Notes under the pieces: generated by a model
The model's input: only the letters and a program-made list of their open reading frames with translations
Told to the model about the DNA's origin: nothing
Databases searched by the model: none
Assembly (NCBI GenBank): GCA_964484125.1
Contig: CAZAEK010000001.1
Span: 1 to 64,000, forward strand
Reading direction: 5' to 3'
Length of the DNA stretch: 64,000 nt
Origin: DSSM01 sp964484125
GTDB taxonomy: Bacteria; Bacteroidota; Ignavibacteria; Tepidaquicellales; Tepidaquicellaceae
Shown here: positions 53,613-62,257 of the stretch, piece after piece
How positions within the stretch are numbered: position 1 is the stretch's first letter
Layout: each line of letters begins with the position of its first letter
Translations under genes and position numbers: made by a program

Positions 53613-54104
53613 TCACCTGTTCTTTCTCAGAAACTCCAGACGCTTAGCAAGTTTTTCTTTTGGCACCAGTAATTTATCTTTACCAAATACTGCTTCTTTT
53701 TGCGAAGTGAATACCAATTCGAATTCATCGCTCATAACAATTGCTTCTTCAGGACATACTTCTTCACAGAATCCGCAAAAAATACATCTGACCATGTTTA
53801 TTTCAAATTTTTCAGGGTATCTTTCTTTCTCCCTGTCTGTTTCGCCTGCCTGTACTTCAATTGCCAGTGCCGGACATACACGTGAACATAATCCGCATGC
53901 AACACATCTTTCCTCGCCATTACTTTCCTGAACCAGGACAGGTCTTCCGCGGTATGCAGGGGGCGTTTCCCATTTCTCTTCGGGATACTGCCTTGTAAAT
54001 TTAGGCCTGAACATTTCACGAAAAGTAACTATTAAGCCACTTAATATCTGAGGTATATATGTTTTTTCTAAAAATGTTAAATCTTTTTCTTTAACTAAAG
54101 GCAT
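53613..54104 (-). CDS. nuoI: NADH-quinone oxidoreductase subunit I (lone gene)
   Basis: The two-[4Fe-4S] ferredoxin-like subunit of complex I that carries electrons to the quinone site. Its 163 residues hold CVACGLCSRVCP near residues 67-78 and CIFCGFCEEVCP near 107-118, eight cysteines in all. The N-terminal helix (GLIVTFREMF) is typical of NuoI. No other complex I gene is nearby; nuoH should precede it and nuoJ follow it. The Met start is in frame with no better choice. It is 7 bases from the upstream T9SS gene and 12 from the CorC-like gene. Confidence 0.94.
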   Translation of the reverse strand: MPLVKEKDLTFLEKTYIPQILSGLIVTFREMFRPKFTRQYPEEKWETPPAYRGRPVLVQESNGEERCVACGLCSRVCPALAIEVQAGETDREKERYPEKFEINMVRCIFCGFCEEVCPEEAIVMSDEFELVFTSQKEAVFGKDKLLVPKEKLAKRLEFLRKNR

Positions 54105-54111
54105 ATTTTGT

Positions 54112-54855
54112 TTATTTTATTACTATCATCTTCTTTGATGCACTGAAACCTTCTGTAGTAAGTCTGTAAAAATATAATCCAGATGAAAGATTGTATCTCG
54201 ATATATCTAAATCTACTCTGTATTTTCCTCCTGATAATCTTGTATTGTTAATTAAAGAAGCTACTTCATTACCTAATGCATCATAAACATTAAGACTTAC
54301 ATTCTGAGATTTTGGTATTGAAAATGATATTACTGTTTTTGGATTAAATGGATTTGGATAATTTTGTGATAATTCATAATCATTCGCAATTTCAGATATC
54401 GGGGTTACAGAACTTGGTACAACCAACTGAACAAAGAATGTATCTACGAGAAAATTATTCGGATTAGATGCAATAAAACACTTCATAATAATTTTTCCGG
54501 TACCGACTGTATTACCGTAAACATCAATTGCCAGAGTATCTGTTGAACCCGGATTTAATGGAAGCGGTGGAATCGGGAAAGGAGGAATAGTATCAACATC
54601 GGGGCTCATACATAAAGCGCCGACACACATCTGTGAAGACCAACCGCTTGGTAGTTGATTCAATACTCTTACCAATTTGAATCCCTGTACAGTTGCGGAA
54701 GTGTTTTTATATACACCTTTAGTAACTGTTGGTTCATAAGAAGAAGTATCTCCGATTACTATTCTTGGCGAAATTCTTGAGAATGTAAAAGTTTGCGAAA
54801 ATGCAAAATTTGCTGCTATAATTACTAAAAAAAGAAGGGTAAAAAATTTTTTCAT
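54112..54855 (-). CDS. Secreted protein with T9SS sorting domain
   Basis: A 247-residue secreted protein with a signal peptide (about 1-20, cut after AFS). An Ig-like passenger of about 130 residues contains two Cys (SQMCVGALCMSPD) and a beta-sandwich pattern. A type A T9SS domain ends the protein (YPNPFNPKTVISFSI near 165 to LSSGLYFYRL). The passenger seems to be a small beta-sandwich (perhaps choice-of-anchor type), with no enzyme motif. It sits in a row of housekeeping genes just upstream of nuoI, which is an odd neighbourhood. Confidence 0.82.
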   Translation of the reverse strand: MKKFFTLLFLVIIAANFAFSQTFTFSRISPRIVIGDTSSYEPTVTKGVYKNTSATVQGFKLVRVLNQLPSGWSSQMCVGALCMSPDVDTIPPFPIPPLPLNPGSTDTLAIDVYGNTVGTGKIIMKCFIASNPNNFLVDTFFVQLVVPSSVTPISEIANDYELSQNYPNPFNPKTVISFSIPKSQNVSLNVYDALGNEVASLINNTRLSGGKYRVDLDISRYNLSSGLYFYRLTTEGFSASKKMIVIK

Positions 54856-54866
54856 ATTTTTTTGGT

Positions 54867-55361
54867 TTAATTTAATAATCCTTTAATATTATTTAATAGT
54901 TTTTTGGCGGGTTCATAATCAGGGGCAATTTCCAATGCCTTCTTGTATTCATTCATGGCTTCAAACCACAATCCTTTCTTTTCAAATACTCTGCCTAAGT
55001 TAATATGCGCAAATTCGTAATGATTATACTTCTTTGATTTTAATGCAAGTTCAAGCCATGTTACTGCTTCATCATATTTATTCTGACAGATAAGGTAAGC
55101 ACCAATATCATTATATGGGTTTCCATAATCGGGATCTAAATCAATAGCATTTTTGCACTCTTCAATTGCCCTGTCGTAATCTCCAATAAGACTGTATGCC
55201 CATCCTAAGTATGTATATGCCTGCGGAGTAGGATAATAATCCAATGATATTTTATAATTATTTATTGCCTCTTCGTAAAAACCTTTTGCATGCAGTTTGA
55301 ACGCCTTGGCAAAATATTCTCTTGATTTATATATTATATTATTTGAATCGCTTTCTTTCAT
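54867..55361 (-). CDS. TPR-repeat protein
   Basis: A 164-residue cytosolic protein of about four tetratricopeptide repeats (A-x-x-x-Y-K-x-x-L-x-x, A-Y-x-x-L-G-W-A, and Y-x-N-I/D-I-G patterns) with no signal peptide. A very good ribosome binding site (AAAGGAG) lies 9 bases before the ATG. It is the first gene of the minus-strand row ending in valS. Its partner proteins are not evident. The 153-base gap upstream to the divergent phosphorylase gene holds nothing else recognisable. Confidence 0.85.
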   Translation of the reverse strand: MKESDSNNIIYKSREYFAKAFKLHAKGFYEEAINNYKISLDYYPTPQAYTYLGWAYSLIGDYDRAIEECKNAIDLDPDYGNPYNDIGAYLICQNKYDEAVTWLELALKSKKYNHYEFAHINLGRVFEKKGLWFEAMNEYKKALEIAPDYEPAKKLLNNIKGLLN

Positions 55362-55514
55362 CTGTAACTTCTCCTTTTAATTTTAAAACCTATCTTCATA
55401 ATCAAAAGTTTCATAATATAATTTAATTATTTTCTACTTAAAATGTCAAATTTATTCTACAATATGGCAAATTGAAAACATTGAATAAGAAATATATATT
55501 CTATATTTTAAAAA

Positions 55515-56222
55515 ATGATTAGTACCGGAATAATACTTGGTTCAGGATTGCACAGATTAACTGAATATCTTGAAAAACCAAAGCTGATTTTTAAAGATTT
55601 TAATGGAATACATACAAAAAGGATATTTGAAGGTTTACTATTTGACAGAGAAGTAATTCTTTTTGAGGGCAGGAATCACATTTATGAGAATCCTTACAAC
55701 CCTGAAGTCTATTTTTCTGTTAAAAAAGCTGTTGAATTAGGGTTAAAACATTTAGTAATAACAAATGCCGCAGGCGGTTTAAACTTAAATTTCCGTGTCG
55801 CAGATTTAATGCTTATCAGTTCACACATAAACTTTTATTCAAAGTTTCTTCAAACAAAAGTTTTTAAAGTAAAATATCAAAGAGATTATTTGCAGAAATT
55901 GAGCAAGGAAGCTCTTAAAGAAGGTATAAAATTACATACAGGAACTTATTTAGCATCACCAGGACCTTTTTACGAGACAAGTAAAGAAATTGAATTTTTT
56001 AAAAAAATTGGCGCCGACGCTGTTGGTATGTCAACAATTCCGGAATTATTTACTGCTTCAAAGCAAAATATTAATGTAACTGGTATTTCCTGTATTACTA
56101 ATTTACTCAAACCAGATTTAAAAGGGAAAATTTCGCATGATGAGGTGATTGAGGCAGGAAATCTTGCTTTTAACAATTTTTCTAAAATCATAAAAATCAT
56201 ACTCAGACAAAATGATAATTGA
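55515..56222 (+). CDS. Purine nucleoside phosphorylase
   Basis: Phosphorolyses purine nucleosides in salvage. The 235-residue protein shows the PNP/MTAP class II pattern: IILGSGLHRL at the start, FEGRNHIYE near 54, ITNAAGGLN near 86, and GTYLASPGPFYETSKEIEFF with GADAVGMSTIPE near 140-175. It is shorter than usual (about 270), missing part of the N-terminus and end, but all active-site segments are present. A TATATTTT element at 55502 is a poor promoter candidate. It overlaps tatD by 11 bases. Confidence 0.87.
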   Translation: MISTGIILGSGLHRLTEYLEKPKLIFKDFNGIHTKRIFEGLLFDREVILFEGRNHIYENPYNPEVYFSVKKAVELGLKHLVITNAAGGLNLNFRVADLMLISSHINFYSKFLQTKVFKVKYQRDYLQKLSKEALKEGIKLHTGTYLASPGPFYETSKEIEFFKKIGADAVGMSTIPELFTASKQNINVTGISCITNLLKPDLKGKISHDEVIEAGNLAFNNFSKIIKIILRQNDN

Positions 56223-56985
56223 TACTCATGCTCATTTGTATTATAAAGAACTATCTGATAATCTCGATTTAATAATTGATAACGCTGCTGAAAACGGGAT
56301 TGAAAAAATAATCATACCTGCAGTTGACTTAAAAACATCTGAAGAAATATTAAAAATATGTGATGAATATGACTCTTTATATGCTGCAGTAGGAATTCAT
56401 CCATCTGAGGTAACTGCTTTTAAGATAAGTGAGTTAAAATACATTGAGGAATTTGCTTCACATAAAAAAGTAGTAGCGATTGGAGAAATCGGATTAGATT
56501 ATTACTGGGATAGAAGCTATATTAAGGAACAAAAGGTTTTTTTCAATGAACTTATTGAATTAGCAAACGGAAGGAATTTGCCTGTTATTATCCATACAAG
56601 AGACTCTGTTGAAGACGCAATTAATATCGTCAAAGATAGATATCAAGAAGGAATTACTTCAGGTCAATTTCATTGTTTCAGCGGTAATATTGAACAAATG
56701 AAAATCATACTCGATTTGAACAATTTCTATTTATCTTTTGGCGGAAATATCACCTACAAAAGTTATAAAGACTATTCATTAATTGAATATCTTCCTCTTG
56801 AAAATCTGCTCTTTGAAACTGACTCCCCATTCCTTCCGCCTGTTCCCCACCGTGGAGAAAAAAATCAACCCGCATTTATCATTCATACGATTGAAAAAAT
56901 TTCAGATATCAAGAAGAAAGATATTGACGAGCTGAAAGATATTGTTTATCAGAATACTAATTCTTTATTCAAATTCTCAGGTTAA
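56212..56985 (+). CDS. TatD-family DNase
   Basis: A 257-residue metal-dependent hydrolase. The signatures are the opening DTHAHLYY, GEIGLDYYWD near 93, HTRDS near 128 and ETDSPFLPPVPHRG near 202-215, as in TatD/YcfH nucleases (3'-to-5' DNase activity and DNA repair roles are known in relatives). The start ATG overlaps the phosphorylase gene. The 159-base gap after it carries the merR promoter and no other feature. Confidence 0.92.
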   Translation: MIIDTHAHLYYKELSDNLDLIIDNAAENGIEKIIIPAVDLKTSEEILKICDEYDSLYAAVGIHPSEVTAFKISELKYIEEFASHKKVVAIGEIGLDYYWDRSYIKEQKVFFNELIELANGRNLPVIIHTRDSVEDAINIVKDRYQEGITSGQFHCFSGNIEQMKIILDLNNFYLSFGGNITYKSYKDYSLIEYLPLENLLFETDSPFLPPVPHRGEKNQPAFIIHTIEKISDIKKKDIDELKDIVYQNTNSLFKFSG

Positions 56986-57098
56986 AAGCATGTTTCTGAT
57001 TAATAAATAATTAGGTAAAGCTATATATCTGTTATTATTATAAGTAATTAGCCTGGATTAAGTATATTTAACATTAATTTTGTTGAAAAACAAATATA

Positions 57099-57129
57099 TT
57101 GACTTATAAGTTATGGATGTTTATCTTTA
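57099..57129 (+). promoter_or_regulatory. Promoter of merR-crtI
   Basis: TTG at 57099-57101, exactly 20 bases and TATCTTTA at 57122-57129. The start would be near 57133, about 12 bases before the ATG at 57145. Confidence 0.45.
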
Positions 57130-57144
57130 GGAAAATTTGAAGCT

Positions 57145-57606
57145 ATGCGTAAGAATTTCTCGATGAAAAAACTGTACTATTCAATAAGTGAGGTTAGTAA
57201 AATTACTGATCTTGAACAATATGTTTTACGTTACTGGGAAACAGAATTCGATAATTTAAGGCCAGCAAAGAATCTGGCAGGCAACAGAATTTATACAAAT
57301 AAAGATATAAAGTTAATATTATATATCAAGAAATTACTGCGTGACGAGAAATACACAATTGAAGGGGCAAAAAAACTTTTAAAAAATTACAACGAAAAAG
57401 ATGAAAATATTGTTAAAGAAAGTAAACGCGAAAAGTCTGTTCCAAAGCAGCCCGCTCAAACGAAAACAAATGAACTAAGTCTTTTTAATTTTAATGAACA
57501 AAAGAATGATTTGCCAACACATGATTCTGATAAGCTGCTTAAAAAGGATTTACTCGAACTAAAGACTTTTCTTACTGATTTACTTAATGAGTTAGAAAAT
57601 ACTTGA
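57145..57606 (+). CDS. MerR-family regulator upstream of crtI
   Basis: A 153-residue DNA-binding protein. The MerR helix-turn-helix is at about residues 7-75 (SISEVSKITDLEQYVLRYWETEF, NRIYTNKDIKLILYIK), followed by a helix and a polar tail with a short amphipathic end. It lacks cysteines and a clear effector domain, so the signal is unknown. An alternative ATG at 57163 begins directly at MKKLYYSISEV. It lies 53 bases before crtI and is a good candidate for its regulator, though such short MerR proteins are also found unlinked to pigments in this phylum. Confidence 0.82.
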   Translation: MRKNFSMKKLYYSISEVSKITDLEQYVLRYWETEFDNLRPAKNLAGNRIYTNKDIKLILYIKKLLRDEKYTIEGAKKLLKNYNEKDENIVKESKREKSVPKQPAQTKTNELSLFNFNEQKNDLPTHDSDKLLKKDLLELKTFLTDLLNELENT

Positions 57607-57659
57607 TACTAATAAAATATATAAATTACCTACCTAAACTTAACTATAATATCACTTAA

Positions 57660-59144
57660 ATGAATATATCAGTAATTGGAAGCGGATTTGCCGGCTTATC
57701 TGCGGCAATCAGATTGCAAAATCGTGGTCATAACGTTACAATTTTTGAAAAGAGAGATAAACCGGGCGGAAGAGCTTATCTGTTTGAAAAAGATGGCTTT
57801 AAATTTGATGCCGGTCCAACTGTTATTACAGCACCATGGCTTTTTGACGAAATATTTGAAGCTTGTGGTAAAAAACGTGAGGATTATGTTGAATTCATTC
57901 CTTTGAACCCATTTTATAAAATATTCTTTGAAAATGGGAAAAGTTTTACATATAACGGAAACCGTGAAGAAATTATTTCTGAAATAAAAAAATTCAATCC
58001 TGACGATGTTAATGGTTACCTGAAATTTTATGAATCAACAAAAGAAATCTTTAAAACAGGTTTTGAATTAATTGACACTCCATTCAGTAAAATTTCGGAT
58101 ATGTTTTCTATATTACCTGATTTAATCAGATTAAGGTCTCATCAATCAGTTTATAAATATGTATCTAAATTTATTAAAAATGAAGAGTTAAGAAAGGTCT
58201 TCTCATTCCATTCATTGCTTATTGGTGGTAATCCATTTCATACTACAAACATTTATACTCTTATCCATTTCCTTGAACAGAAATGGGGTGTCTGGTATGC
58301 AAGAGGTGGTACTTTTTCTATTGTCAAGGCGATGGAAAAATTATTCACAGAGCTTGGTGGGAAAATTATACTGAATTCAGAAATGTCTGAAATCTTAGCA
58401 GTTTCTGATAACGGAAAGTCTAAAGTTAAAGGTATAAAACTGAATACCGGTGAAGAGGTTTATTCTGATATAGTTGTTTGTAATTCTGATGTTACTTATA
58501 CCTATAAAAATAATATATCCCCTAAATTCCGCAAGAAATATACTGATAAGAAAATTGATTCACTTAAACATAGTATGTCTCTTTTTGTTATTTATTTTGG
58601 TACAAAAAGGAAATATGAAGATATTCCACACCATTCTATTATTTTTGGTAAGACATACAAAGAATTACTTGACGAGGTTTTTACAAATTATAATTTAAGT
58701 GAAGATTTTTCATTGTATTTACACCGCCCCACTTCAACTGATACTTCAGTGGCACCTGAAGGTCATGATTGCTTCTATGTTCTCTCCCCTGTCCCGAATC
58801 TATTATCAAGGACAAACTGGAAAGAGGAAGGAGAAAGATATAAAGATAAAATAATAAGCTATCTCGAAAATTATTATATGCCTGAATTAAAATCTAATAT
58901 AATTACAGAATTTTTTGTAACACCTGAATATTTTCTGAATTCTCTTAATTCATATCTTGGCAGTGCTTTTTCGGTAGAACCTATACTTTTGCAATCTGCG
59001 TTTATGAGACCGCATAATGAGAGTGAGGACATTGAAAATCTTTATTTTTGCGGAGCAGGTACACATCCCGGAGCAGGGCTACCCGGAGTTTTAAGTTCAG
59101 CAAAAATTGTTGAAAAATTAATTTCGCAAAAATTTCATAAATAA
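57660..59144 (+). CDS. crtI: Phytoene desaturase-type carotenoid oxidase (CrtI)
   Basis: Introduces double bases into phytoene to give lycopene. The 494-residue protein has the FAD-binding IGSGFAGLSAAIRLQNRGHN near residues 6-25, FEKRDKPGGRA near 30-40, the KFDAGPTVIT segment near 48, and the C-terminal LYFCGAGTHPGAGLPGVLSSAK near 463-484, the bacterial-type phytoene dehydrogenase signature. It fits with the lycopene cyclase at 36-779; crtB (phytoene synthase) is not in the window. It overlaps comF by one base (TAATG). Confidence 0.93.
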   Translation: MNISVIGSGFAGLSAAIRLQNRGHNVTIFEKRDKPGGRAYLFEKDGFKFDAGPTVITAPWLFDEIFEACGKKREDYVEFIPLNPFYKIFFENGKSFTYNGNREEIISEIKKFNPDDVNGYLKFYESTKEIFKTGFELIDTPFSKISDMFSILPDLIRLRSHQSVYKYVSKFIKNEELRKVFSFHSLLIGGNPFHTTNIYTLIHFLEQKWGVWYARGGTFSIVKAMEKLFTELGGKIILNSEMSEILAVSDNGKSKVKGIKLNTGEEVYSDIVVCNSDVTYTYKNNISPKFRKKYTDKKIDSLKHSMSLFVIYFGTKRKYEDIPHHSIIFGKTYKELLDEVFTNYNLSEDFSLYLHRPTSTDTSVAPEGHDCFYVLSPVPNLLSRTNWKEEGERYKDKIISYLENYYMPELKSNIITEFFVTPEYFLNSLNSYLGSAFSVEPILLQSAFMRPHNESEDIENLYFCGAGTHPGAGLPGVLSSAKIVEKLISQKFHK

Positions 59145-59863
59145 TGAGAAACAGCTATTTTAAAATTATAGCTGAGAGTCTGATATCAGGTATTTCTGAT
59201 TTCGCATATCCAAGGATTTGTTTAATCTCAGGTCTGAAAATTCCTGAAAGCAATTCAAATCCTTTTATACTTGATGAATACATAGATTATTTGGAAAGGG
59301 CAAATAGCGATGATTTAATTTCAATGCGGGAAAAAACCGGAATTAAACTTAGTTTCTCTGCTTTTGCTTTCAGAAGTGAAGGATATGTGCAGGAAATTAT
59401 TCACGAGATGAAGTATAAAGGGCTTAAAAATATTGGAATATTTCTGGGTGAGTTTATAAACTCAGAATTAAGAAAACTCGGAATTAATTTAAATGATAAA
59501 TTTCATATCTGTGTTCCTATTCCACTTCATGAAGCAAAAAGGAGAGAAAGAGGATACAACCAATCTGAATATATTTGCAAAGGAATAACCAAAGGTACAG
59601 AAATAGAAATTATTAAAAATTTACTGATCAGGGTCAAAAAAACAAAGACTCAGACAAAACTATCTTTTGAAGAGAGGAAAAGTAATATGAAAAATGCATT
59701 TATTTTCAATCCCGTTTTTGTCAATAAATTAAACGGAATAAACGCTATTCTTGTTGACGACGTTATTACTTCAGGTAGTACTCTCAAAGAAGCTATAAAC
59801 GTACTTAAAAAAAGCGGAATAGGAGAGATTTTTGTTATCACTGCAGCTGTTGCCAGGAGTTAA
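59144..59863 (+). CDS. ComF-family phosphoribosyltransferase-like protein without zinc finger
   Basis: A 239-residue ComF-type protein. The C-terminal PRTase domain has IHEMKYKGLKNIGIFLG near 87, VPIPLHEAKRRERGYNQSE near 125-143 and ILVDDVITSGSTLKEAI near 203. The N-terminal half is present, but the usual Cys4 zinc finger (C-x2-C repeats) is absent; only one Cys occurs in the first 110 residues. ComF works in DNA uptake in naturally competent bacteria. The gene is translationally coupled to crtI and abuts the convergent transglycosylase gene with no base between the stop codons. Confidence 0.85.
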   Translation: MRNSYFKIIAESLISGISDFAYPRICLISGLKIPESNSNPFILDEYIDYLERANSDDLISMREKTGIKLSFSAFAFRSEGYVQEIIHEMKYKGLKNIGIFLGEFINSELRKLGINLNDKFHICVPIPLHEAKRRERGYNQSEYICKGITKGTEIEIIKNLLIRVKKTKTQTKLSFEERKSNMKNAFIFNPVFVNKLNGINAILVDDVITSGSTLKEAINVLKKSGIGEIFVITAAVARS

Positions 59864-60841
59864 TTAACTTTTCTTTTTCTTCTTCTCTTTTTTCTTTTCT
59901 GATTTAAGATTTGGCGGAAGTATTTTTTTGTATTCTTCCCAGTAAAAACTTATATACTCAACATAATTATATGGTTCCCTCCAGTTATTTAAAATACCTC
60001 CCGATGGTCTTTTCGAGTTTTGCCATACCTGCGAGTGCACAGAGTCAAAAGCAGAGGAGAGCATTGGAATATACTCTTTGACTACTTCCCACTTTTTATA
60101 ATCTTTACCATAATGTGAAGCTATTGTCATTACGTCAATAACTCTTGAAAGTCCTGCATTATATGCCATTAATGCAAATTTATATTTATCATCTCCAAAC
60201 TGTTCAAAACTTCCAACAAGCGAAGCATAATAATACATTCCCGCTATTAAATTATTTTTTGGAGTTCTTGTATCATCGAGTTGAAGCTGTGATTGTAATC
60301 CGAGACCGGTTCTCGGCATAATCTGCATTAAACCGAATGCACCGGCTCTTGATACTGCATTTGAATCAAAATAAGACTCCTGATGAATAATTGCTAAAAT
60401 AAGTCTCCAATCCAGATTATACGAATTGCAGTGTTCTATTATCAGATCACCATACTTTTCGATAATTGCGTCAATATTTCCCCTTCTGAAAGAAAATCTC
60501 GGTTTCCTTATCTGAGAAACATCGGTAATAATTTCCCTGTCTTTATTTGCATTTTTAATTCTGTTATTATTTATATTAAGAAGGATAATATCAAATAAAT
60601 CAGACCAATTATACAATTTATCCTGAATGAAATTTATATTCCTTGAGGCATCCTTAATAAGCAAACTCCCGGCATAATTTTTTATTATAAACGTATCTGA
60701 TTGTTGTTTAATTTTAATTTTGTCCGGCGTATAAATATCTTCTCCCTTAAACACAGAGAAATATACAAGGGATGTAAAAATTAAAATTACAACAGGAATT
60801 AATAATTTATGCCTTTTTACAAAATTTAATATTTTGTTCAT
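59864..60841 (-). CDS. Lytic transglycosylase (SLT domain)
   Basis: A 325-residue murein hydrolase that cuts the glycan strand and forms 1,6-anhydromuramic acid. The start is the ATG at 60841, followed by an N-terminal membrane anchor (about 9-30). The SLT domain has the catalytic Glu in HQESYFDSNAVSRAGAFGLMQIMP near 150-170, and NLIAGMYYYASL follows. The C-terminus is a Lys/Glu-rich tail (KSEKKKEKKKKKS). It is divergent from the ECF sigma gene. Confidence 0.9.
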   Translation of the reverse strand: MNKILNFVKRHKLLIPVVILIFTSLVYFSVFKGEDIYTPDKIKIKQQSDTFIIKNYAGSLLIKDASRNINFIQDKLYNWSDLFDIILLNINNNRIKNANKDREIITDVSQIRKPRFSFRRGNIDAIIEKYGDLIIEHCNSYNLDWRLILAIIHQESYFDSNAVSRAGAFGLMQIMPRTGLGLQSQLQLDDTRTPKNNLIAGMYYYASLVGSFEQFGDDKYKFALMAYNAGLSRVIDVMTIASHYGKDYKKWEVVKEYIPMLSSAFDSVHSQVWQNSKRPSGGILNNWREPYNYVEYISFYWEEYKKILPPNLKSEKKKEKKKKKS

Positions 60842-60961
60842 TTTATCAATAATTTCAATATTATTTAAGAAATTCAATTCAAATATTAAAGTATAAATTT
60901 TGCAGATTATTAAACCTAAATAGTGATTATATTGTCTAACATAGTGTAAATTTAATGATTA

Positions 60962-61555
60962 TTGAGTGATAAAAATTTAAATATTGAAAGTGATGACATT
61001 GATTTAATCAATAGTTTCAAATCAGGTAACAGACAGGCATTCAATATTATTATATTGAAATACCGTGAGAGAGTTTATTCATTTACAAGGAAAATGCTCA
61101 ATAACCACGAAGATGCTGATGATGTTACTCAGGAAATTTTTATTAAATTATTCAAATCAATAAAAGATTTCAGAGGAGATTCTAAATTTTCAACATATTT
61201 ATACAGAATTTCGTATAATTTTGCATTAAACCATTTGAAAAGTCGCTCTGTCAAATATGAAAGACTCGACGAATCACAGGATGTTGAATATGCAGCAGAT
61301 GAAGATGTTTTATTTTCTGAGAAAAAAGATTCAGAAGAGCAGACCAGATTACTTGAGGAAGCTTTTAAAAAGATTCCTGAACAACAAAAGGCAGTATTTA
61401 TGCTGAGATTTTATGAAGAACTATCTTACGAGGAAATTTCAAAAATTATGAATAAATCAGTCGGAGGACTTAAGGCGAATTACTATCATGCAGTAAAGTG
61501 CATAGAAAAAAACATAAAAAGCAAACAATATTTTAAAGAAAAATATCATGAATAA
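60962..61555 (+). CDS. ECF-type RNA polymerase sigma factor
   Basis: A 197-residue ECF sigma factor. Region 2 is at about 25-90 (YRERVYSFTRKMLNNHEDADDVTQEIFIKLFKSI, identified here by its ADDVTQEIF core) and region 4 at about 130-185 (QQKAVFMLRFYEELSYEEISKIM). It starts with TTG at 60962. The following gene overlaps it by 8 bases and encodes a one-helix membrane protein with the size and position of an anti-sigma factor. This is a typical envelope-stress cassette. Confidence 0.92.
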   Translation: MSDKNLNIESDDIDLINSFKSGNRQAFNIIILKYRERVYSFTRKMLNNHEDADDVTQEIFIKLFKSIKDFRGDSKFSTYLYRISYNFALNHLKSRSVKYERLDESQDVEYAADEDVLFSEKKDSEEQTRLLEEAFKKIPEQQKAVFMLRFYEELSYEEISKIMNKSVGGLKANYYHAVKCIEKNIKSKQYFKEKYHE

Positions 61556-62252
61556 AGAAGATTTCGGCGGATTGTTATATGAGCTTCCGGATTTTATTGA
61601 AGGGAAGATTACAGATGAATTACTCAGAAGTAAAATAATCTCTTTGATAAATGAGGATGAGAATTTCCGTAAGGAATACGAGTTACTGAAAAACTCAATG
61701 AACACAATCCGCAATATAAAAACCGATATACCTGGAAACGAATATTTTTCAAATTTAACGATGAATATCAACAGGAAAATAGATGAAAAATATTACAATT
61801 CAGGTATTTGGGAAAAACTGCAGGCGTTATTTATAAACTGGAAATTCGCAACAGTATTTTCAGTTTTACTTATTGCTGTGATTTTTTATAAATCCGGTCT
61901 GTTAAACAGAGATAGTGGAAATTACTTAATAGAGAATAAATCAGAATTAACACAGCATAACGGTTCAAATAACGTTGCTGATACAGTAATGAGTATTGAT
62001 GAAGAAGCCCATGAATTTATAGATTTTGATGAGGAAGATGATTTTACAGATGCGAAGTTAAAAAATAAAAAAAGTAAAAACCAGATTAAAAATAACGGAA
62101 ATAATGATATTACAGATTATTCCATTGATGAATTTGGAGAAACCCAACTCTTTAACAGCGGTGATAACTTTTCCATTGAAGAGGAATTTGAAAAATTGAC
62201 CCCTAATCAGCAAAAAGAATTTTTGAAAAATTTAGAGAATTTAAAATTATAA
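61548..62252 (+). CDS. Putative anti-sigma factor (single membrane helix)
   Basis: I infer the role from context. The 234-residue protein starts with a cytosolic part of about 100 residues (KEDFGGLLYELPDFIEGKITDELL pattern, resembling anti-sigma N-terminal helices). A membrane helix lies near 101-118 and an acidic periplasmic region ends in LTPNQQKEFLKNLENLKL. No zinc-binding H-x3-C-x2-C motif is seen. It overlaps the sigma gene by 8 bases and precedes a CpxP/Spy-like gene by 5 bases. Confidence 0.65.
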   Translation: MNKEDFGGLLYELPDFIEGKITDELLRSKIISLINEDENFRKEYELLKNSMNTIRNIKTDIPGNEYFSNLTMNINRKIDEKYYNSGIWEKLQALFINWKFATVFSVLLIAVIFYKSGLLNRDSGNYLIENKSELTQHNGSNNVADTVMSIDEEAHEFIDFDEEDDFTDAKLKNKKSKNQIKNNGNNDITDYSIDEFGETQLFNSGDNFSIEEEFEKLTPNQQKEFLKNLENLKL

Positions 62253-62257
62253 CAATT

